Program-made: the position numbers and the translations under genes
Notes under the pieces: generated by a model
Seen by the model: the letters and a program-made list of their open reading frames with translations, nothing else
What the model was told of the DNA's origin: nothing
Databases searched by the model: none
Shown: in pieces, positions 41,645-51,390 of the stretch
How positions within the stretch are numbered: position 1 is the stretch's first letter
How the letters are laid out: each line of letters opens with the position of its first letter
Assembly (NCBI RefSeq): GCF_036867135.1
Contig: NZ_JBAJIJ010000001.1
Span: forward strand, 930,001 to 994,000
Source of the DNA: Aeromicrobium sp. Sec7.5
Lineage (GTDB): Bacteria > Actinomycetota > Actinomycetes > Propionibacteriales > Nocardioidaceae
Length of the DNA: 64,000 nt
Direction of reading: 5' to 3'

Positions 41645-42556
41645 TTAGGACTCGAAGGTGTGCTCCGGTGCGGGGAACGTGCCACCGGCCACGTCGGCGG
41701 CGAACTCCTTCGCGGCCGCGTCGACGATCGAGTGCAGGTCGGCGTAGCGCTTGACGAAGCGTGGTGCCCGCCCGGTGCGCAGACCGAGCATGTCCTGCCA
41801 CACGAGCACCTGGGCGTCGCAGTCGGGGCCGGCGCCGATGCCGATCGTCGGAATGCTCAGCTCACGCGTGATCTCGGCGGCGATCGGGCCCGGCACCATC
41901 TCCATCACGACACCGAAGGCACCCGCCGCCTGGACCGCGAGCGCGTCCTGCATCAGCCGGTCGGCGGTCGCGCCGCGACCCTGCACCCGGTACCCGCCGA
42001 GCGCGTGCTCGGACTGCGGCGTGAAGCCGATGTGGGCCATGACCGGGACGCCGCCGCGGGTCAGCAGCTCGATCTGCGGCGCCATCTCGGCTCCGCCCTC
42101 GAGCTTGACCGAGTGGGCGCGCCCCTCCTTCATGAATCGCACCGCGGTGTCGTACGCCTGCTCGGGCGAGCGCTGGTACGACCCGAACGGGAGATCGGCG
42201 ACGACGAGCGCCCGGTGCGCGGATCGAGTCACGGCCCGCACGAGGGGCAGGAGCTCGTCGACCGTGACGGGGAGCGACGACTCGTAGCCGTAGACGTTGT
42301 TGGCGGCCGAGTCGCCGACGAGCAGCACCGGGATGCCGGCCGCGTCGAAGGCACCGGCCATGTACTGGTCGTACGCGGTGAGCATGCCCCAGCGATGGCC
42401 CTCGGCCTTCCACTGCTGCAGGTGGTGCGTGCGGACCCGCTTGATCGCGGCAGGGGTCCCGGGCCCTGGGCGGGACTCGGCAGAGCCACCGCCGTACGGG
42501 GCGGCCTCCTCGACGGTGCTGTCGGCCGGGACCTGGGCAGGGGTCGGTTCAGTCAT
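41645..42556 (-). CDS. panB: 3-methyl-2-oxobutanoate hydroxymethyltransferase
   Basis: First committed step of pantothenate synthesis: transfers hydroxymethyl from methylene-THF to alpha-ketoisovalerate. The 303-aa protein shows [58 protein letters not shown] and [12 protein letters not shown]. About 35 unstructured residues precede the TIM barrel. ATG 42556 follows GAAAGGCAG; an upstream ATG at 42607 is less likely. It makes the precursor pathway that coaD in this window finishes. Confidence 0.94.
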   Translation of the reverse strand: MTEPTPAQVPADSTVEEAAPYGGGSAESRPGPGTPAAIKRVRTHHLQQWKAEGHRWGMLTAYDQYMAGAFDAAGIPVLLVGDSAANNVYGYESSLPVTVDELLPLVRAVTRSAHRALVVADLPFGSYQRSPEQAYDTAVRFMKEGRAHSVKLEGGAEMAPQIELLTRGGVPVMAHIGFTPQSEHALGGYRVQGRGATADRLMQDALAVQAAGAFGVVMEMVPGPIAAEITRELSIPTIGIGAGPDCDAQVLVWQDMLGLRTGRAPRFVKRYADLHSIVDAAAKEFAADVAGGTFPAPEHTFES

Positions 42557-42669
42557 GGCACTGCCTTTCTCTCTCGCGGCCTCGGGAGAGGTCCACGGAT
42601 ACGCCACCAGCGTGGCACACCCCGGTGACCGCTCGGTAGGTGAGCCACGTCACCAGTGCGCCGGACCGG

Positions 42670-44439
42670 TCAGAGCGACTCGCGCCACCGCGTCGTGATC
42701 GGCAGGCGCCGGTCCCGACCGAAGTTGCGGCGGCTGACCTTGGGGCCCGGCGGGTACTGACGGCGCTTGTACTCGGCCCTGTCGACCAGGGTCACGATGC
42801 GCTCGACGAGCGCGGCGTCGTAGCCACGGGCCACGACGTCGGTCGAGCCGAGTCCCTGCTCGACGTACAGGTCGAGCACGGCGTCGAGCTGGTCGTACGG
42901 CGGCAGCGAGTCGCTGTCGACCTGACCCGGCCGCAGCTCGGCCGAGGGCGGCTTGCTGATCGCGTTCTCGGGGATGGGCGGGGTCTCGCCGCGCTGCTCG
43001 GCCCAGGCGTTGCGCCACCGCGAGAGGTCCCACACCAGGGTCTTGTAGACGTCCTTGATGGGGGCATAGGCCCCGACGGCGTCGCCGTAGATCGTGGAGT
43101 AGCCCGTCGCGAGCTCGGACTTGTTGCCGCACGCCAGCACGAGGTGGCCGTGCTGGTTCGACAGGCCCATCCAGATGACGGCGCGGATCCGCGCCTGCAG
43201 GTTCTCCTCGGCGAGGCCGTCGAGGTGCAGGGCCTCCTGGTACGCGTCGAACATCGGGGCGATCGGCACGGTCTCGAGGTGCATCCCGGTGCGCTCGGCC
43301 AGATCGGCGGCGTCGCTGCGGCTGTGCTCGGTCGACCAGACGCTGGGGTTGGAGACCCCGTGCACGTTCTCAGGCCCGAGGGCGTCGACGGCGATCGCTG
43401 CGACGAGGGTCGAGTCGATGCCGCCGGAGGCCCCGAGCAGGACGCTCGAGAAGCCGTTCTTGCGCACGTAGTCACGCAGCCCGAGCACGAGCGCCTGGTA
43501 GCGCTCGCCCAGGTCGTCCCACCGCTCGGCCGTCTCCGGGCGCAGCGGCACGTCGACCGGCTCGGCGTGCTCCTCGGCCACGATCGTGCGCTGCACCCGG
43601 AGCCCGTGGAATCGGGTGCCGGGCTCCGGCATGGGGGCCGTGGCCGCCGGGAGGTCGAGGTCGACGACGAGCAGCTCCTCGGTGAACTGCCCGGCGCGCG
43701 CGACCAGCTCGCCGTCGGCGTCGACGACGAGGGAGTCGCCGTCGAAGACGAGCTCGTCCTGACCGCCGACCAGGTTGACGTAGGCCAGCGCGCACTGGCC
43801 CTCGCGGGCCCGACGCGCGCACAGCGCGAGTCGGGTGTCGTCCTTGGCCGCCTCGTAGGGCGAGCCGTTCAGCACGACCAGCAGGCCGGCCTCGGCGGCG
43901 TCGGCCGCGGCCGACGGGCCGTCCTGCCAGATGTCCTCGCAGATCGCGATCGCGACGTCGACGCCCTTGACCTGCACCACCTGGGTCTCGTCGCCGGGCA
44001 CGAAGTGGCGGAACTCGTCGAACACCCCGTAGTTGGGCAGGTGGTGCTTGTCGTAGCGCGCCACGACCTCGCCGCCGGTGACGACCGAGGCCGAGTTGGT
44101 GGGCTGGTTGGCCGGGATGCCGAGACGGTCCGGCACGTTCGCGAGCGTCTCCTCCTTGGCGGTGTCGAGGTGGCCCACGACGACCACGAGGTCACCGAGC
44201 CCCTCCGCGTCGAGCCGGGTCGCCAGGCCGGCGACGGCGGCGCGCGACGCGGCGATGAAGGTGGCCCGGTAGGCCAGGTCCTCGATGGGGTAGCCGGTGA
44301 GGACCATCTCGGGCGTCACGAGGACGTGGGCGCCCGCCGCGTGGGCCGCGCGCGCCTGCTCGACGACGGCGTCGGTGTTGGCGTCGACGGCGCCGACGAC
44401 GGGGTTCATCTGGGCGAGGGCGAGGCGCAGGCGGGGCAC
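42670..44439 (-). CDS. nadE: Glutamine-dependent NAD+ synthetase
   Basis: Last step of NAD synthesis. The 589-aa protein has an N-terminal nitrilase-type glutaminase domain (RLALAQMNPVVGAVDANTDA, catalytic Cys in AIAICEDIWQDGP) and a C-terminal synthetase domain with the PP-loop LLGASGGIDSTLVAAIA and the conserved CGNKSELATGYSTIYGD. GTG 44439 has TAGGCT (complement of 44446-44451) ending 6 bases upstream. Divergent from glnA. Confidence 0.95.
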   Translation of the reverse strand: MPRLRLALAQMNPVVGAVDANTDAVVEQARAAHAAGAHVLVTPEMVLTGYPIEDLAYRATFIAASRAAVAGLATRLDAEGLGDLVVVVGHLDTAKEETLANVPDRLGIPANQPTNSASVVTGGEVVARYDKHHLPNYGVFDEFRHFVPGDETQVVQVKGVDVAIAICEDIWQDGPSAAADAAEAGLLVVLNGSPYEAAKDDTRLALCARRAREGQCALAYVNLVGGQDELVFDGDSLVVDADGELVARAGQFTEELLVVDLDLPAATAPMPEPGTRFHGLRVQRTIVAEEHAEPVDVPLRPETAERWDDLGERYQALVLGLRDYVRKNGFSSVLLGASGGIDSTLVAAIAVDALGPENVHGVSNPSVWSTEHSRSDAADLAERTGMHLETVPIAPMFDAYQEALHLDGLAEENLQARIRAVIWMGLSNQHGHLVLACGNKSELATGYSTIYGDAVGAYAPIKDVYKTLVWDLSRWRNAWAEQRGETPPIPENAISKPPSAELRPGQVDSDSLPPYDQLDAVLDLYVEQGLGSTDVVARGYDAALVERIVTLVDRAEYKRRQYPPGPKVSRRNFGRDRRLPITTRWRESL

Positions 44440-44543
44440 GACGCGAGCCTAGCGACGGTGCTGGCCCGCGGCACCCACGAAACGTTCCGTGACCGCCTCA
44501 CGGGGAAACATGGGCGAAACAAACCGCGTGCGAGGATGACCGC

Positions 44544-45884
44544 ATGGGTAAGCAGGAAGCATTCGTGCTGCGCGCGCTCGAGGAGCGCGACGTCCGTTTC
44601 GTCCGACTGTGGTTCACCGACGTGCTCGGGTCGCTGAAGTCGGTCTCGATCGCGCCTGCCGAGCTCGAGGGGGCGTTCGCCGAGGGCATCGGCTTCGACG
44701 GCTCCTCGATCGAGGGCTTCGCCCGCGTGCACGAGGCCGACATGCTCGCCAAGCCCGATCCGTCGACGTTCCAGATCCTGCCCTGGCGCGGCGAGACGCC
44801 GGCCACGGCGCGCATGTTCTGTGACATCCACCTGCCCGACGGGACCCCGTCGTTCGCGGATCCGCGTCACGTGCTCAAGCGCGCGATGCAGAAGGCCGCC
44901 GACATGGGCTTCACGTACTACACGCACCCCGAGATCGAGTTCTACCTCTTCAAGGGCAAGCCGCCGGCCGGCGGTCAGCCCGTCCCGGTCGACGACAGCG
45001 GCTACTTCGACCACACCGCCCAGGGCGGCGGTGGCCAGGACTTCCGGCGTGAGGTCATCACGATGCTCGAGAGCATGGGCATCAGCGTCGAGTTCAGCCA
45101 CCACGAGGGCGGTCCGGGGCAGCAGGAGATCGACCTGCGCTACGCCGACGCCCTGTCGATGGCCGACAACATCATGACCTTCCGAACCGTGGTGCGGGAG
45201 GTCGCGCTCACCAACGACAAGTGGGCGTCCTTCATGCCCAAGCCGTTCACGGACCACCCGGGATCGGGCATGCACACGCACGTCTCGCTCTTCGAGGGTG
45301 ACGAGAACGCGTTCTACGAGGCCGGCGCCGAGTACCAGCTGTCCGGCACGGGCCGGGCGTTCATCGCCGGCGTCCTGCGCCACAGTGCCGAGATCACGGC
45401 GGTCACGAACCAGTGGGTCAACTCCTACAAGCGCCTGGCCGGTGGCGGTGAGGCCCCGAGCTACGTCTGCTGGGGCCACAACAACCGCAGCGCCCTGGTG
45501 CGCGTGCCGATGTACAAGCCGCACAAGAGCGGCTCGGCGCGCGTCGAGCACCGCGGCATCGACGCGGCCTGCAATCCCTACCTGGCCTTCGCCCTGGTGC
45601 TCGCCGCCGGTCTGAAGGGCATCGAGGAGGGCTACGACCTGCCGCCCGAGACCGAGGACGACGTCTGGTCGTTGTCGGAGCGCGAGCGCAAGGTGCTGGG
45701 CATCCCGTCGCTGCCGCACAACCTCGACGAGGCCATCGCCATCATGGAGAACAGCGACCTGGTGGCCGAGACGCTCGGCGAGCACGTCTTCGACTTCTTC
45801 CTGCGCAACAAGCGCCGGGAGTGGCAGGACTACCGCACGCAGGTCACGCAGTTCGAGCTCGACAAGCTCATGCCCATCGTCTGA
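44544..45884 (+). CDS. glnA: Glutamine synthetase type I (GlnA2-like)
   Basis: ATP-dependent ammonia assimilation into glutamine. 446 aa, the length of the actinobacterial GlnA2. Seen: VRLWFTDVLGSLKSV, GFDGSSIEGFARV, PEIEFYLF, the Mg-binding GPGQQEIDLRYADAL, HTHVSLF, NRSALVRVPMYKP and EGYDLPPETEDDVW at the adenylylation-site region. GAGGAT ends 6 bases before the ATG. It is directly followed by glnE, as in mycobacteria. Confidence 0.95.
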   Translation: MGKQEAFVLRALEERDVRFVRLWFTDVLGSLKSVSIAPAELEGAFAEGIGFDGSSIEGFARVHEADMLAKPDPSTFQILPWRGETPATARMFCDIHLPDGTPSFADPRHVLKRAMQKAADMGFTYYTHPEIEFYLFKGKPPAGGQPVPVDDSGYFDHTAQGGGGQDFRREVITMLESMGISVEFSHHEGGPGQQEIDLRYADALSMADNIMTFRTVVREVALTNDKWASFMPKPFTDHPGSGMHTHVSLFEGDENAFYEAGAEYQLSGTGRAFIAGVLRHSAEITAVTNQWVNSYKRLAGGGEAPSYVCWGHNNRSALVRVPMYKPHKSGSARVEHRGIDAACNPYLAFALVLAAGLKGIEEGYDLPPETEDDVWSLSERERKVLGIPSLPHNLDEAIAIMENSDLVAETLGEHVFDFFLRNKRREWQDYRTQVTQFELDKLMPIV

Positions 45885-45942
45885 GTCAACGTCTCCCGGC
45901 GGGCTGGTCGGGGCCTCCGTCACCCTGCCGTAACCTGTGGCC

Positions 45943-48849
45943 GTGCCCTCGGAGACCCCTGACCTGACGCGTCGCGGCTTCCGCAACGTCGATGCCGCTG
46001 CCGCCCACCTGGCCGACCTGGGTGAGGTCGACCCCGGCCTGGTCGAGCGGATCGCGAGCGTCGCGTCCCCGGACACCGCCCTGTCGTCGCTCGCGGCGAT
46101 CGCCCGCTCGCTCGGCGCCGACGCCCTGCGCGAGCGGCTCGCCGATCCCGACCTGCGCGAGCGGCTGCTCGTCGTGCTGGGCACGAGCGAGGCGATGGGT
46201 GACTTCCTGGGACGCCACCCCGAGCTCGTCGACGAGCTCGCGGGCGACCAGCTCGACCTTCGCCGGCGCGAGTCCTCCGCGATGCTGGCCGAGCTCGCCG
46301 AGGCGAAGGACGCCACCGAGCTCCGGGTCACCTACTACCGCCAGCTGCTGTGCACGATCGCGCGCGACCTCAACGCCTACTCGACGTTCCGGGAGACCTC
46401 GTCGGAGCTGTCCGACCTCGCCGTCGCCACGCTCGAGGCGGCGCTCGGCATCGCCCGGTCCGAGGAGGACGACGCCGACCTGGTGCGGCTCGCCATCATC
46501 GCGATGGGCAAGACCGGTGGTCACGAGCTGAACTACATCAGCGACGTCGACGTGATCTTCGTGCACGAGACCGCCGACGGCGCCGACGAGCAGAAGGCGC
46601 TGCGCGCCGCCACGCGGCTGGCCTCCGCCGTCATGCGCATCTGCAGCGAGCCCACGAGCGAGGGCACCATCTGGGAGGTCGACGCCAACCTGAGGCCCGA
46701 AGGGTCCCAGGGGCCGCTGACCCGCACGGTCGGCAGCCACGTGGCCTACTACGAGCGCTGGGCCACGACCTGGGAGTTCCAGGCACTGCTGAAGGCCCGG
46801 TTCGCGGCCGGCGACACCGAGCTCGGCCAGGAGTACCTGGCGGCGGTGCAGCCCATGATCTGGGAGGCGAGCACGCGCGACAACTTCGTGACCGACACCC
46901 GCGCGATGCGTCGGCGGGTGCTCGACCACATCCCGGCCGCCCACCGCGAGCGGCAGCTCAAGCTCGGCAGCGGCGGCCTGCGGGACGTGGAGTTCGCCGT
47001 CCAGCTCCTGCAGCTCGTGCACGGTCGCGCCGACGAGAGCCTCCGCAGCCCCACGACCCTCGACGCCCTCGAGGCGCTCACCGAGGGTGGGTACGTCGGT
47101 CGCCGCGACGGCGCTGCGCTGGAGGAGGCCTACGAGTTCCTCCGCACGCTGGAGCACCGCATCCAGCTCTTCCGGCTGCGCCGCAGCCACATCGTCCCCG
47201 ACGACGAGGAGGACCTGAGCCGGCTCGGCCGCAGCATGGGCTTTCGCGTGTCGCCGGCCGAGAACCTCGTCTCCGAGTGGCAGTCGCACCGCCGGATCGT
47301 GCGGCGTCTGCACGAGAAGCTCTTCTACCAGCCCCTGCTCGAGGCCGTCGCCTCGCTGCCGACCGAGGACATGCGCCTGTCGCCCGAGGCGGCCCGGGAG
47401 CGGCTCGTGGCCCTCGGCTTCCGCGACCCGAAGGGCGCGCTGGCCCACCTGGAGGCGCTGACCTCAGGGGTCTCGCGGCGCAAGGCGATCCACCGCGCGC
47501 TGCTGCCGGCGATGCTCGCCTGGTTCAGCGAGGCTCCGGACTCCGATGCCGGCCTGCTCGCGTTCCGCTCGATCTCGGAGAGCCTGGGGGAGTCGCACTG
47601 GTACCTCCGCAAGCTGCGCGACGAGGGGGAGGGTGCCGAGCAGCTCGCGCGTCTGCTGTCGTCCAGCCGCTACGTCTCCGACCTGATGATGCGCAACCCC
47701 GACGCGGTCGCCCTGCTGGGTGACGACGCCGAGCTCGTCCCCCGCGACTTCGAGCGCATCCACACCGAGATGGCCCTCGCCGCCAAGCGTCACGCGCGCG
47801 ACGCCAAGGCCGCCGTGCGGGCGATCCGTCGGATCCGACGTCGCGAGCTGTCGCGCGTCGCGATCGCCGACGTGCTCGGGCGGCTCGACATCGTCACGGT
47901 GGGCCACGCGCTCTCCGACCTCAACGCGGCCACGGTGTCGGCGGCCCTCACGGCCGCGACCCGGGCCGTCGAGGACGAGCGCGGCGAGATGCCGACCGCG
48001 ATGGCCGTCGTGCTGATGGGTCGACTCGGCGGTCGCGAGTCGGGCTACGGGTCGGACGCCGACGTCATGTTCGTGCACCAGCCGCTGCCGGGCGCCGAGG
48101 AGAAGGCGGCGTCCCAGGCGGCCACGGCGGTCGCGACCCGGTTGCGCGAGATGCTGCAGGCGGCGGGCGACGATCCGCCGCTCGAGGTCGACGCCGACCT
48201 GCGACCGGAGGGCCGCAACGGTCCGTTGGTGCGCTCCTTCGCCTCGTACGAGGCCTACTACGCCAAGTGGTCGGCGGTCTGGGAGGCACAGGCGCTGCTC
48301 CGGGCGTCGCCGATCGTGGGCGACCCCGACCTGTGCGCTCGGTTCCGGACCTTGATCGACCCGATGCGCTACCCCGAGGGCGGGCTGGACGAGTCGGCGG
48401 TCCGCGAGATCCGCCGGATCAAGGCCCGGGTCGAGTCCGAGCGGCTGCCGCGTGGCGCCAACCCGACGACCCACCTGAAGCTGGGACGCGGTGGCATCGC
48501 CGACGTCGAGTGGACGGTGCAGATGCTGCAGATGTGCCACGGCCACGAGGTCGAGGACCTGCGCACGACGGACACGCTCGCCGCCCTGCACGCGGCTGCG
48601 GCGGCCGGGCTGGTGGCCTCCGAGGACGCAGCGATCCTCGAAGAGGCGTGGCGCCTGGTCAGCCGCATCCGCAACGGTGTCGTGCTGATGCGGGCCAAGC
48701 CGGCCGAGTCAATGGTGGAGCAGGCAGCGGAGAAGGCCGGTCTGGCCCATCTGCTCGGCTACCGGCAGGACGAGGGCGAACGGATGGTCGACGACTACCT
48801 GCGCATCACCCGTCAGGCGCGCGCGGTGATCGAGCGCGTCTTTTGGTAA
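45943..48849 (+). CDS. glnE: Bifunctional glutamine-synthetase adenylyltransferase/deadenylase
   Basis: Controls glutamine synthetase by adding or removing AMP on a tyrosine. The 968-aa protein has two nucleotidyltransferase domains, each with G-x-D-x-D motifs: GHELNYISDVDVIFV near residue 187 and GRESGYGSDADVMFVH near 692. Between them lie helical regulatory segments. Two in-frame GTGs compete; 45943 is chosen because TAACCT (45931-45936) ends exactly 6 bases before it, making the GTG at 45937 part of the promoter spacer. Confidence 0.95.
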   Translation: MPSETPDLTRRGFRNVDAAAAHLADLGEVDPGLVERIASVASPDTALSSLAAIARSLGADALRERLADPDLRERLLVVLGTSEAMGDFLGRHPELVDELAGDQLDLRRRESSAMLAELAEAKDATELRVTYYRQLLCTIARDLNAYSTFRETSSELSDLAVATLEAALGIARSEEDDADLVRLAIIAMGKTGGHELNYISDVDVIFVHETADGADEQKALRAATRLASAVMRICSEPTSEGTIWEVDANLRPEGSQGPLTRTVGSHVAYYERWATTWEFQALLKARFAAGDTELGQEYLAAVQPMIWEASTRDNFVTDTRAMRRRVLDHIPAAHRERQLKLGSGGLRDVEFAVQLLQLVHGRADESLRSPTTLDALEALTEGGYVGRRDGAALEEAYEFLRTLEHRIQLFRLRRSHIVPDDEEDLSRLGRSMGFRVSPAENLVSEWQSHRRIVRRLHEKLFYQPLLEAVASLPTEDMRLSPEAARERLVALGFRDPKGALAHLEALTSGVSRRKAIHRALLPAMLAWFSEAPDSDAGLLAFRSISESLGESHWYLRKLRDEGEGAEQLARLLSSSRYVSDLMMRNPDAVALLGDDAELVPRDFERIHTEMALAAKRHARDAKAAVRAIRRIRRRELSRVAIADVLGRLDIVTVGHALSDLNAATVSAALTAATRAVEDERGEMPTAMAVVLMGRLGGRESGYGSDADVMFVHQPLPGAEEKAASQAATAVATRLREMLQAAGDDPPLEVDADLRPEGRNGPLVRSFASYEAYYAKWSAVWEAQALLRASPIVGDPDLCARFRTLIDPMRYPEGGLDESAVREIRRIKARVESERLPRGANPTTHLKLGRGGIADVEWTVQMLQMCHGHEVEDLRTTDTLAALHAAAAAGLVASEDAAILEEAWRLVSRIRNGVVLMRAKPAESMVEQAAEKAGLAHLLGYRQDEGERMVDDYLRITRQARAVIERVFW

Positions 48850-48930
48850 GCCGCTCGCGCTCGTTCCTCGCGCTGACTCCTGCAACTCGCCAGAGCGAGC
48901 CGCAGGCGGCTCAGCCTCGCTTCGCTCGGC
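48850..48930. repeat. Intergenic repeat C, copy 1
   Basis: An 81-bp element immediately after the glnE stop, shared with 55006-55085. Conserved parts are GCGCTCGTTCCTCGCGCT near the left end and GGCTCAGCCTCGC plus TCGCTCGGC at the right; the middle differs but is able to fold (CTCGC..GCGAG). It separates the converging glnE and whiB genes, a terminator-like position. Confidence 0.75.
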
Positions 48931-48942
48931 CCTTGGTGGGCG

Positions 48943-49263
48943 TCAGCCGGCCTTCTTGGTCTGGATCGAGCGTGACGTGCGACGGGCGGCCGAGGCGCGC
49001 AGGACGTGCTCACGCTCGGTGGCGTTGAGCCCGCCCCAGACGCCGTAGGGCTCCTGGACCGCGAGGGCGTGCTCCAGGCACTCCTTCACGACGGGGCACT
49101 GGCCGCAGAAGGACTTCGCCGTGGCCTCACGGTGCCGGCGACGCGGACCGCGCTCGTACTCCGGGGGAAAGAACGTCTCCGGGTCCGCCGCGTTGCACGC
49201 GCCGAGGTACTGCCACTCGTACGACTCCTGCCGGGGGGCCGGAAGTCGGGTGATGCTGGCCAT
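48943..49263 (-). CDS. WhiB-family iron-sulfur transcription factor
   Basis: A 106-aa Wbl protein binding a [4Fe-4S] cluster and sigma factor region 4. Four cluster cysteines are Cys23 (LGACNAADPETFF), Cys53 and Cys56 (FCGQCPV) and Cys62 (ECLEHAL); the GVWGGLNATERE turn and a basic C terminus follow. The ERGPRRRHREATAK stretch and VQEPYGVWGG resemble WhiB3/WhiD more than WhiB1, but the subclass is uncertain. ATG 49263 follows a strong AGGAGG site. Confidence 0.92.
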   Translation of the reverse strand: MASITRLPAPRQESYEWQYLGACNAADPETFFPPEYERGPRRRHREATAKSFCGQCPVVKECLEHALAVQEPYGVWGGLNATEREHVLRASAARRTSRSIQTKKAG

Positions 49264-49363
49264 GGTTCCTCCTGGGTTTCTCACCGCTCAGAGGTACTTC
49301 GCCACTCCCCGGGTCCTGGATTGGCCCGGGAACCTGAGGATTCCCCCAGACTCTGGCGACCCG

Positions 49364-50647
49364 TCAGCGACGCTGCATCTGGATCTGCACGACGTCGAGG
49401 TAGCCCGTGGCGAACCCGGCCTCGCAGTAGGCGAGGTAGAACTCCCACATGCGGCGGAAGGTCTCGTCGAAGCCGAAGTGCGAGATCTCGTCCCAGTTGG
49501 CGTTGAACTCCTCGCGCCACAGGTGCAGCGTGCGGGCGTAGTGGATACCCAGCGGTCGGCGGGACGTGACCTTCAGACCCGTGTGCTTGGCCAGGGAGAG
49601 GTCGATCGCCTTCTCGGACGGGATGAGTCCGCCGGGGAAGATGTACTTCTGGATCCAGCCGTACGAGCGACGCGTCGTGCGGTACCGGTGGTGCGCCATC
49701 GTGATGGCCTGGATCGAGACGCGTCCGCCGGGGGCGAGCAGGCGGTCGATGGTCTGGAAGTACGTCGGCCAGAACTCCTCGCCGACGGCCTCGATCATCT
49801 CGCAGCTCACGATCGCGTCGTACGTGCCGGTCTCGGCCTCGGGGACCTCGCGGTAGTCCTGCAGGCGGATCTCGATCTGCTCGGCGACGCCGGCCTCCTC
49901 GAAGCGCTGCTGCGCGAGCGCGGCCTGCTCCTGCGAGAGGGTGATCGTGGTGACCGTGGCGCCACGCTGGGCCGCGCGGATCGCCAGGGAGCCCCAGCCG
50001 CTGCCGATCTCGAGGACCCGGGAGCCCTCGGTGACGGCGGCCTGGTCGAGGATCCCGTCCATCTTGCGGATCTGGGCCGCCTCGAGCGACTCGTCGTCGT
50101 CGGCGAACCAGGCCGACGAGTACGACAGGGTCGGGTCGAGGAAGCGGGTGAAGAGGTCGTTGGAGAGGTCGTAGTGGGCCTCGATGTTGGCCCGGGACCC
50201 CTCGGTCGTGTTGCGGTCGGCGCCCGGCAGGTCGATGTCGACGAGCGTGCGCAGCTTCTGCAAGGGGGCCGGGACCAGCTTGGTGAGCCGGGCCGCGAAC
50301 GGCGTCAGCAGCTCGGCCAGGTCGGTCGAGGGACCGGCGGACCAGTCGCCGACCATGTAGGCCTCGCCGAGGCCGATCTTGGTCTGGTCGCCGATGCGGT
50401 TGAACAACCCGGCGGAGCTCGCGACCGCGAGCTCGGGGGAGGACGCGTCGCCCTTGCCCCAGGAGGCGCCGTCGGGGAAGGTGACGCGCACCGGCATCTT
50501 GCGCACGGCGCGCTTCATGAGCGACTTGGCGACGCGACCCTTGACGGGGGTGCGGGGGGTGTCCGACAGCTCGGGCCAGGCGTTCTGGTCCGGGGCGGGC
50601 AGCGGGCTGCGATGGGCGGGCACGAGGTCCGTGGTGGAGTCGGTCAT
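49364..50647 (-). CDS. Cyclopropane-fatty-acyl-phospholipid synthase-like methyltransferase
   Basis: A 427-aa SAM-dependent methyltransferase that modifies double bonds of phospholipid acyl chains. Seen: AHYDLSNDLFTRFLDPTLSY, the SAM motif VLEIGSGWGSLAIRAAQRGA, VSCEMIEAVGEEFWPTYF and the C-terminal NWDEISHFGFDETFRRMWEF. Start overlaps the DUF1365 stop by four bases. With the FAD oxidoreductase and DUF1365 genes it forms a three-gene lipid-modification operon; methyl-branched or cyclopropane product cannot be decided. Confidence 0.92.
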   Translation of the reverse strand: MTDSTTDLVPAHRSPLPAPDQNAWPELSDTPRTPVKGRVAKSLMKRAVRKMPVRVTFPDGASWGKGDASSPELAVASSAGLFNRIGDQTKIGLGEAYMVGDWSAGPSTDLAELLTPFAARLTKLVPAPLQKLRTLVDIDLPGADRNTTEGSRANIEAHYDLSNDLFTRFLDPTLSYSSAWFADDDESLEAAQIRKMDGILDQAAVTEGSRVLEIGSGWGSLAIRAAQRGATVTTITLSQEQAALAQQRFEEAGVAEQIEIRLQDYREVPEAETGTYDAIVSCEMIEAVGEEFWPTYFQTIDRLLAPGGRVSIQAITMAHHRYRTTRRSYGWIQKYIFPGGLIPSEKAIDLSLAKHTGLKVTSRRPLGIHYARTLHLWREEFNANWDEISHFGFDETFRRMWEFYLAYCEAGFATGYLDVVQIQMQRR

Positions 50648-51390
50648 GAGGTGCCCTCCTGGGGGTCACGGTGGGGTCGGGGGACGAGGGGGAGGCGGCG
50701 CAGCCAGAGCCACACGCCATGGATTCGGATGAGCGCACTGGTGCGCTGGGTCATGAGGGGCTGGGTCACGACGGTGCGCAGCACCTGACCGGCCGAGGCG
50801 TGGCGCGGGGAGCCGTCGAACGTCGCGGCGAAGGCCGTACGCCCCTCGCGCTTGAGCACGATCGTGGTGGTCACCCGGTCGTGGCCGAGCTCGAACAGCA
50901 GGTCGTAGCTGCCGTCGACCTCGTAGAACGGCGAGACGTAGAACGCCTTGTCGACCTGGGCCCTGCCGGCCGCGTCGGGCTGCAGGAAGTAGGCATGGCG
51001 CTCGCCGTAGGTGTTGTGCACCTCGGCGACGATGCACCGGACGCCGTCGTCGTCGATGGCCCAGAACACGCTGAGCGGGTCGAAGACGTGGCCCAGGACG
51101 CGGGCGTTGGCGAGCATCACGATGCGGCAGTCGCTGACGTCGACGCCCTGCGCGCGGCAGTAGGTCTCGATGTTCGCGCGGATCGTGGCGCCCGGGTCGC
51201 CGATGTGGTCGGCGGCGCGGAACGTGGCGAACGGCCGCAGCCAGAACGGCACCCGCGGCATCGCGTCGAGGTCGACGAGCCACTGGTAGACCCGGTGGCG
51301 GAACCGGTGGTCGACCGGTCCCTTGCGGGCGTGGGAGACCGTGCCGTGCACGAGGGCAGGCAGCGAGGGCAGGGCGACGGCGGTGCTCAC
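50644..51390 (-). CDS. DUF1365 family protein
   Basis: A 248-aa protein of DUF1365, nearly always found between an FAD oxidoreductase and a CFA-type methyltransferase. Seen: LVHGTVSHARKGPVDHRFRH, LANARVLGHVFDPLSVFW and VAEVHNTYGERHAYFL, plus FYVSPFYEVDGSYDL. Function unknown but presumed in unsaturated fatty-acid modification. GTG 51390 overlaps the upstream stop (GTGA), and its stop overlaps the methyltransferase ATG. Confidence 0.9.
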   Translation of the reverse strand: MSTAVALPSLPALVHGTVSHARKGPVDHRFRHRVYQWLVDLDAMPRVPFWLRPFATFRAADHIGDPGATIRANIETYCRAQGVDVSDCRIVMLANARVLGHVFDPLSVFWAIDDDGVRCIVAEVHNTYGERHAYFLQPDAAGRAQVDKAFYVSPFYEVDGSYDLLFELGHDRVTTTIVLKREGRTAFAATFDGSPRHASAGQVLRTVVTQPLMTQRTSALIRIHGVWLWLRRLPLVPRPHRDPQEGTS

